Shown here: piece by piece, positions 60,588-64,000 of the stretch
Numbering within the stretch: position 1 is the first letter of the stretch
Layout of the letters: each line of letters begins with the position of its first letter
NCBI RefSeq assembly: GCF_042676245.1
Contig: NZ_JBHTKA010000014.1
Coordinates: forward strand, 165,176 to 229,175
Direction of reading: 5' to 3'
Length of the DNA stretch: 64,000 bases
DNA from: Ohtaekwangia kribbensis
GTDB lineage: Bacteria > Bacteroidota > Bacteroidia > Cytophagales > Cyclobacteriaceae
Notes under the pieces: generated by a model
What the model saw: only the letters and a program-made list of their open reading frames with translations
Databases searched by the model: none
Told to the model about the DNA's origin: nothing
Program-made: the position numbers and the translations under genes

Positions 60588-61328
60588 TTATGGATTGGCC
60601 TTGCGTATGTATACATTGCCATATTTTGATTCGAAGCTATAGCGTGGACCATTGCCCGGTTTTGCAGAGACATAGGTGTGAAAATGTTCATCCTTGTCCA
60701 TGCCGCCAAACTTGGCTTCCAGGTTAGTGAAGATCTCGCCATAATTTGTTTCAGCGACTAGCTCTCCCGTTGCTTTTTCAACCAGGGCTGCATCTACAGC
60801 ACCGTATGTAGATGTAACGGAGAGCGGCCCGGTAAACTCTTTGATCTCCACCGTTCCATAAACAGATTCAACACGGGTGTCGGTGTTACGCGGTACCTTA
60901 ATCTCCAGTACAATTTCAATATCAACGCCATTAGACATCATATCAAATTTACTCTTGCCGGTTTGCTGTTTGTATTTATCGAGTTCTTCCTTGTTTTTAA
61001 AAGTGATGGTTTGCGTACCATCTTTAATTGTATAGAACCGGGGCAGGTTTTTCATGTCAGCAATCTGGCTGCGAATGTTAACCGTATTACCAGATACAGA
61101 GAGGTCTAATGTAAACGCATTATCATTTTCTCCGTTGTTGATACTTACAGTTCCCTGGATGGAGACTTCATTTTTATCCCAGGTGCTAACCCGGACCAGT
61201 TCGGGGTAATCGAAGTGCATGACTATATTTTGTCCGGGCTTAACCGCGATAGATTTGTTGATAGCGGTTTGCGCGTATTCCTTTACCGGAATAATAAGCC
61301 CGACTATGATGAACAGTATATTTTTCAT
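60588..61328 (-). CDS. exported adhesin-like beta-repeat protein (DUF4097-type), copy 2
   Basis: 246 residues with a signal peptide (ILFIIVGLIIPVKEYAQ). Body of repeated short beta strands with V-x-x-x-Y-G turns (VESVYGTVEIKEFTGPLSVT, STYGAVDAALVEKATGELVA, ETNYGEIFTNLEAKFGG) ending FESKYGNVYIRKANP, as in right-handed beta-solenoid DUF4097/DUF2807 proteins. Paralogue of the preceding gene (61390-62154), which ends HSNVYLRKK. Last structural gene of a sigma-factor operon. Exact function unknown. Confidence 0.8.
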   Translation of the reverse strand: MKNILFIIVGLIIPVKEYAQTAINKSIAVKPGQNIVMHFDYPELVRVSTWDKNEVSIQGTVSINNGENDNAFTLDLSVSGNTVNIRSQIADMKNLPRFYTIKDGTQTITFKNKEELDKYKQQTGKSKFDMMSNGVDIEIVLEIKVPRNTDTRVESVYGTVEIKEFTGPLSVTSTYGAVDAALVEKATGELVAETNYGEIFTNLEAKFGGMDKDEHFHTYVSAKPGNGPRYSFESKYGNVYIRKANP

Positions 61329-61389
61329 AGCAAGAAGTTTGGGGGTGAAGCTGCTCCGATCGATAGGTATAGATCGAAGCAGTCAGATT

Positions 61390-62154
61390 TTATTTCTTCC
61401 GGAGGTATACATTGCTGTGTGTGGAAGACAAGTAGATGTCCAATCCACCACCGTTGAGCTTGCCGCTTACATTGTCGCTATATTTTACCATGTTGTTGGT
61501 CTTCTCGATCTCGATCTTGAAATCTGGATCAACAAAGATCTCTCCGTATACCGTGCCTAATTTTAGGTTTGCTTTCAGTGTAGTAGGGAAGGCTACATCT
61601 ACATGGCCGTGTACCGATATGATCGATACAGGGTTCTTTATATTCGGACTCAGGGAAGCGTCAATGTCACCGTGTACAGTTTTGATCGTCATCGGGCCGG
61701 TTGTGTTGTTTAGTACAACACCGTTGTGTACAGTTGATACTTCGATCTCACCTTCAAAGTTCTTGAATGTTACACGATCGCCATACGGTGATGTATGGGA
61801 ATAAGACACCACGACTCCTTTGGGAACTTTGATGATGACATCAGGACCATCCATCTTCTTCAATTGCTGCACTTCAATTACCCCGCCTTTTTCTACTACC
61901 GATAAACCTATACCGGTGTTATCTTCCAGGCCCATGCTGCTGATGGCGCGTAGTCCTTTGGCGCGTTCGTCATCATCTTTTTTACCATTGCGCGATGTAA
62001 AGATTATCTCATTGCCAGCGTAGCCTTCAATCTCTACGTGGTTTACTTCTTTAATTTCCAGGCGACCTGTGCTCTTGGCAAGTTTATATTCCTGTGCCTG
62101 TATAAACCCTGTTATAAAAACCACCAGGGCTACCGCTGCAAATACCTTTTTCAT
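61390..62154 (-). CDS. exported adhesin-like beta-repeat protein (DUF4097-type), copy 1
   Basis: 254 residues with a signal peptide (VFAAVALVVFITGFIQAQ). DUF4097-like beta-solenoid: KNFEGEIEVSTVHNGVVLNN, TGPMTIKTVHGDIDASLSPN, ISVHGHVDVAFPTTLKANLK and LGTVYGEIFVDPDFKIEIE each begin with a conserved small-G turn. Third gene of the ECF sigma operon, 61 bp before its paralogue. Probably a surface or periplasmic product switched on by the sigma factor. Confidence 0.82.
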   Translation of the reverse strand: MKKVFAAVALVVFITGFIQAQEYKLAKSTGRLEIKEVNHVEIEGYAGNEIIFTSRNGKKDDDERAKGLRAISSMGLEDNTGIGLSVVEKGGVIEVQQLKKMDGPDVIIKVPKGVVVSYSHTSPYGDRVTFKNFEGEIEVSTVHNGVVLNNTTGPMTIKTVHGDIDASLSPNIKNPVSIISVHGHVDVAFPTTLKANLKLGTVYGEIFVDPDFKIEIEKTNNMVKYSDNVSGKLNGGGLDIYLSSTHSNVYLRKK

Positions 62155-62277
62155 ATTTCGTTGATGTTTTGATTTTCTTACTAAATGTGACTTGAATTTT
62201 CTCAGCTTCGAGTTTTTAGCTTTGAGCTTCGAGTTTGAAAGTTGTGTGGGTGTGATTTAGCATGCTATAATATATCT

Positions 62278-63051
62278 TCATGAAAGTTTCAGTATTCCTG
62301 CGTGTGCTTCATCTTTTACCTCTTTTAAAGCTTCTTCATCGTTCGTAATGCGTTGAAGCTCTTTCACGGTGCCTTGTGCCCGTATCTCTACCAGTATTCG
62401 GATGAGTGCTATTTGTACGATCGGATCCTTCTGTGTGGTGAGTGATGCAATCAATATTTTGCGTACGTTTTGTTCTTTGTTGAATTTGCTGAGTGCGTCC
62501 AGCGCAGCCAGGCGTACATTGGTGTTTGAATCTTCATTCATCGCGTTGGCAAGTGCAAGTATAATTTCATCATCGGGCCGCTCCATCTTCAGTGCTACCG
62601 TTGCACCCAACACTCGTTGACTTGCTGACTGATGATTGTCGAGCATCGTCATCATCATGTTCTTGGTGGCTTGCATCTCTTTCCGTATATCAGCAAGCTC
62701 CTGTTGTTGTCGCTCATATTTACTGATCCAGTATCCTATACCTCCGCCCAGCACCACCAGTGCCACCGCAGCTGCAACGCGATAGAAGGCAGGCTGAAAG
62801 AAAATGGTCTTATTTTTTTTTGAAGACCGTATTTCTTCTTCAATCAGTTTATCAAAAGATGATTTTAGTTTAGCAGTCGGCTCAAGTTTAGAAGAGCGTT
62901 CCATGCTGTGAATCACTTCCTTCAGCTGCTCATATAGTATATATGCTTCCTTGTTGTTCACCAATTCCTGCTCTACCTGAAGTTTCTCTTCGGGTGCAAG
63001 CCTTCCATCGATGTAATCAATCAGAAGTGTTTCGAGTGTTTCTCTGTCCAT
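62278..63051 (-). CDS. putative anti-sigma factor with HEAT repeats
   Basis: 257 residues. N-terminal zinc-finger-like anti-sigma region without the Cys/His ligands (LLIDYIDGRLAPEEKLQVEQ, then LVNNKEAYILYEQLKEVIHS). One transmembrane helix at about 88-107 (VAAAVALVVLGGGIGYWIS), then a ~140-residue outer domain of HEAT-like helices (NVRLAALDALSKFNKEQNVR, DPIVQIALIRILVEIRAQGT). It should hold the sigma factor encoded just upstream (35 bp) until a signal arrives. Confidence 0.85.
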   Translation of the reverse strand: MDRETLETLLIDYIDGRLAPEEKLQVEQELVNNKEAYILYEQLKEVIHSMERSSKLEPTAKLKSSFDKLIEEEIRSSKKNKTIFFQPAFYRVAAAVALVVLGGGIGYWISKYERQQQELADIRKEMQATKNMMMTMLDNHQSASQRVLGATVALKMERPDDEIILALANAMNEDSNTNVRLAALDALSKFNKEQNVRKILIASLTTQKDPIVQIALIRILVEIRAQGTVKELQRITNDEEALKEVKDEAHAGILKLS

Positions 63052-63086
63052 AATGCTATAGAACCACGTTGCAGCGTATGTTCTGT

Positions 63087-63626
63087 TTATATTTTTTCAA
63101 GTTCAAAATAGTGTTCGCGTAATTTCAGTATAGCGCGGTGCACCTTTACTTTTATATTCGCCACCGTTGTATCCATGATGGCAGCAACTTCTTCATACTT
63201 CATGTGCTGAAACCGTGTTAAGATCAGCAGCTCGCGTTGTTCATCACTGAGCTTCGCCATCGACCGTTGAAGAAGTCTTTCCTGCTCATCCAGCACATCG
63301 CTATCTTCGGTATCGTATAAAGCATCACTCACCTTTTCTACATCAACAAAGTCAGAGAACTTGTTTTTGTGTACCTGGTAGTGATCGGAGAAAACATTCC
63401 GGGCTACCTGGTATATCCACGACTGAAACCGGGCTCCTTCGCGATAACTGTTCCTGTATTTTATAATGCGCAGGAAAACATTTTGCGTAAGGTCTTCGGC
63501 CAGGGCACGATCCATGGTTAAGCGTGCCAGGAAATTGAATATGCGCTTGTTATAGCGCTCAAAAAGCGCAGAGGCCTGCTGAAGATCACCGTTTTTTACG
63601 GCCTCCATAAGTAGTTCGTCTGTCAT
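63087..63626 (-). CDS. ECF-family RNA polymerase sigma factor
   Basis: 179 residues from the ATG at 63626; an in-frame TTG at 63647 is less likely. Region 2 at about 15-80 (LFERYNKRIFNFLARLTMDR, AEDLTQNVFLRIIKYRNSY, FQSWIYQVARNVFSDHYQVH). Region 4 at about 115-170 (LSDEQRELLILTRFQHMKYE, EVAAIMDTTVANIKVKVHRA). Directs transcription of an envelope-response regulon. First gene of an operon with a membrane HEAT anti-sigma and two DUF4097-like proteins. Confidence 0.95.
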   Translation of the reverse strand: MTDELLMEAVKNGDLQQASALFERYNKRIFNFLARLTMDRALAEDLTQNVFLRIIKYRNSYREGARFQSWIYQVARNVFSDHYQVHKNKFSDFVDVEKVSDALYDTEDSDVLDEQERLLQRSMAKLSDEQRELLILTRFQHMKYEEVAAIMDTTVANIKVKVHRAILKLREHYFELEKI

Positions 63627-63706
63627 CAGGTACGCTCTTTTTGTCAAATTCGTGTTAGTTACCGGAAGGGGGAGGAAAGGTTACAGAGCAGAAGATAAAA
63701 AAAATA

Positions 63707-63835
63707 GCTGCTAGTTGCTAGCTGTCAGCTGCGAGAGTGATTTTTGTTGAGGTGTTGATGCGTTTACTAAAGAGTGTCCCGAAATCCAATGACACAAAGA
63801 GCACGAAGAAGACACAAAGGGGCACAAAGGAAATA
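63707..63835. repeat. composite of AGCTGCTAG and CTTTGTG repeat families
   Basis: AGCTGCTAGTTGCTAGCTG at the left, then (complement strand) ATTTCCTTTGTGCCCCTTTG, TGTCTTCTTCGTGCTCTTTG and TGTCATTGGATTT. Between them a short GTTGATG unit at 63746-63758. Confidence 0.6.
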
Positions 63836-63896
63836 TACTCTAGATGCCGTTTTGTCTTTTTCCTGTAGCAGGCAGTCTGAAGCCAGCGGCCATACT

Positions 63897-64000
63897 TGTC
63901 AGTCCCTGAAATAGGTTGACCACAAAAGGTTAACTTATGACAAAGCGAATTACATTAGCGAACAGACGTCTTTTTAGCGAAGAATTTAAACAGACAGTCG
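63897..64000 (+). mobile_element. left end of an IS3-like insertion sequence, cut by the window edge
   Basis: TGTCAGTCCCTGAAATAGG is a TG-starting terminal repeat of the kind seen on Bacteroidota IS3-family elements. The transposase frame starts 40 bp further on. The rest lies outside the window. Confidence 0.65.
63937..64000 (+). CDS. transposase OrfA, 5' fragment
   Basis: ATG at 63937; 21 codons reach the window edge: MTKRITLANRRLFSEEF then KQTV. The 'RRxFSxEFK' start is the N-terminus of the IS3-type OrfA helix-turn-helix protein. Cut by the window end, so it cannot be judged intact or broken. Confidence 0.75.
   Translation, partial: MTKRITLANRRLFSEEFKQTV

Noticed and set aside
60482..60742. 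86-codon minus-strand frame
   Set aside because: Most of it overlaps the DUF4097-like gene in another frame; only the last 22 codons lie in free DNA and are reported separately as uncertain.

Overview
The window looks like chromosomal DNA of a free-living Bacteroidota bacterium, most likely a Cytophagales member of the Chryseolinea/Ohtaekwangia type. This placement rests on gene families and signals, not on a database search. The pointers are: promoters of the Bacteroidota form TTG-N19-TAnnTTTG; start codons without Shine-Dalgarno sequences; a CarboxypepD_reg-type TonB receptor; a DUF6443-type RHS protein; LytS/LytTR signalling; MlaD, LptD and SIMPL envelope proteins; and an unusual abundance of TATA tetranucleotides.

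Layout. 1-6.4 kb is the end of a large RHS polymorphic-toxin gene, a lipoprotein (candidate immunity protein), and a displaced, frameshifted second RHS tip followed by a small membrane protein. 6.4-16 kb is mostly housekeeping: aroA, aroB, proline dehydrogenase, lysS, three tRNA genes and crcB. 16-25 kb holds an Rrf2 regulator with a peroxiredoxin, a MacAB-like ABC exporter, and a LytS/LytTR two-component system. 25-41 kb holds an acyl-CoA carboxylase subunit, MlaD, an amidase, LptD, a cobalamin adenosyltransferase, hydrolases, RNase HII, a NUDIX hydrolase and a MATE pump. 41-45 kb is a MarR-controlled TolC/EmrA/EmrB-like drug exporter with two palindromic operators in the divergent promoter. 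45-53 kb holds metabolic genes, gatC, a large membrane-TPR protein and a bacterial SET-domain protein. 53-60 kb is the most interesting part (below). 60-64 kb is an ECF sigma / HEAT anti-sigma / two adhesin-like proteins operon, then the left end of an insertion sequence.

Most interesting system. A TonB receptor, a YeiH-family transporter and a PhyH dioxygenase + ATP-grasp pair are each preceded by copies of one palindrome, core GTCTA-N9-TAGAC or CTATT-N5-AATAG. The palindromes sit on or next to recognisable Bacteroidota promoters. A related palindrome precedes the peroxiredoxin gene beside the Rrf2 regulator. The PhyH/ATP-grasp transcript also carries a complete SAM-I (S-box) riboswitch. Twelve bases after its P1 stem is a 29-codon reading frame whose product ends NYCMNNCCC. 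I infer a sulfur-responsive regulon in which operator, SAM riboswitch and Cys-rich small ORF act in series. The regulator's identity and the substrate are not proven by sequence.

Intergenic spaces carry several families of short dispersed repeats (CTTTGTG-, GTTATCCGTTA-, AGTCTTCAGACTT-, AGCTGCTAG- and GTTGATGTG-type). These are described as separate findings.
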